From Bacillota bacterium (lineage in GTDB: Bacteria > Bacillota > Clostridia > DSM-8532): a stretch of 13,584 bases of DNA. The notes beneath the pieces were generated by a model. It was not told the DNA's origin. It searched no databases and saw only the letters and a program-made list of their open reading frames with translations. Below, piece by piece: positions 13,568 through 13,584 of the stretch. The position numbers and the translations under genes were made by a program. The number at the start of each line of letters is the position of its first letter. The stretch's first letter is position 1. The stretch lies in assembly GCA_023440865.1 (NCBI GenBank), contig JAEXRM010000087.1:1-13584 (forward strand), given 5' to 3'.

Positions 13568-13584
13568 GCCATGATCACGTGACC

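Noticed and set aside
13568..13584. Terminator or operator after the binding-protein gene (TCACGTGA palindrome)
   Set aside because: Only 17 bases remain in the window, and an eight-base palindrome alone is not enough support.

Overview
The window looks like a chromosomal segment from a GC-rich (roughly 60% by eye) anaerobic member of the Bacillota, probably Clostridia-like. The reasons are strong AGGAGG-type ribosome binding sites, an LplA/LplB/LplC-type ABC importer without its own ATPase, a GntR-LacI hybrid regulator, a GPH symporter paired with a GH3 glycosidase, and a signalling protein with a membrane-receptor N-terminus joined to PAS-GGDEF-EAL. No rRNA, tRNA, CRISPR, phage or transposase feature was seen. 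The species cannot be named from the sequence.

Layout. (1) Positions 1-3498, minus strand: a two-gene sugar-use operon, a GPH-family symporter followed after 29 nt by a GH3 glycosidase that runs off the left edge of the window. (2) 3499-3728: a divergent control region. (3) 3729-4583, plus strand: an AraC-type regulator, the obvious candidate controller of the divergent operon. (4) 4609-5571, minus: a lipoprotein with a Ca-binding-like loop; its 5' end is built from six 18-bp tandem repeats that each carry an in-frame ATG. (5) 5794-8247, minus: a membrane PAS-GGDEF-EAL protein with both catalytic signatures intact. (6) 8248-8807: a long non-coding region, GC-rich at first and then AT-rich, with two nearly identical 13-bp palindromic operators, one of them inside a good sigma-A-type promoter. 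(7) 8808-13567, plus: a tight four-gene operon of GntR-LacI repressor, two ABC permeases and a solute-binding lipoprotein.

How the parts work together. Two independent carbohydrate modules flank a signalling pair. On the left, sugar or a short glycoside enters by the symporter and is cut in the cytoplasm by the GH3 enzyme, probably under AraC-type control. On the right, an oligosaccharide is captured by the lipoprotein and passes through the two permeases, powered by an ATPase encoded elsewhere. The first gene of this operon is a repressor that probably controls its own promoter through the two operators. A palindrome inside the first permease gene resembles a CcpA cre site, and a GNRA-capped hairpin precedes the binding-protein gene. 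Between the modules, a c-di-GMP enzyme and a lipoprotein may sense or respond to surface conditions.

No clearly new multi-gene system was found. The least ordinary elements are the repeat-built start region of the lipoprotein gene, a second 18-bp in-frame repeat in the AraC-type gene, and the helically phased operator pair.
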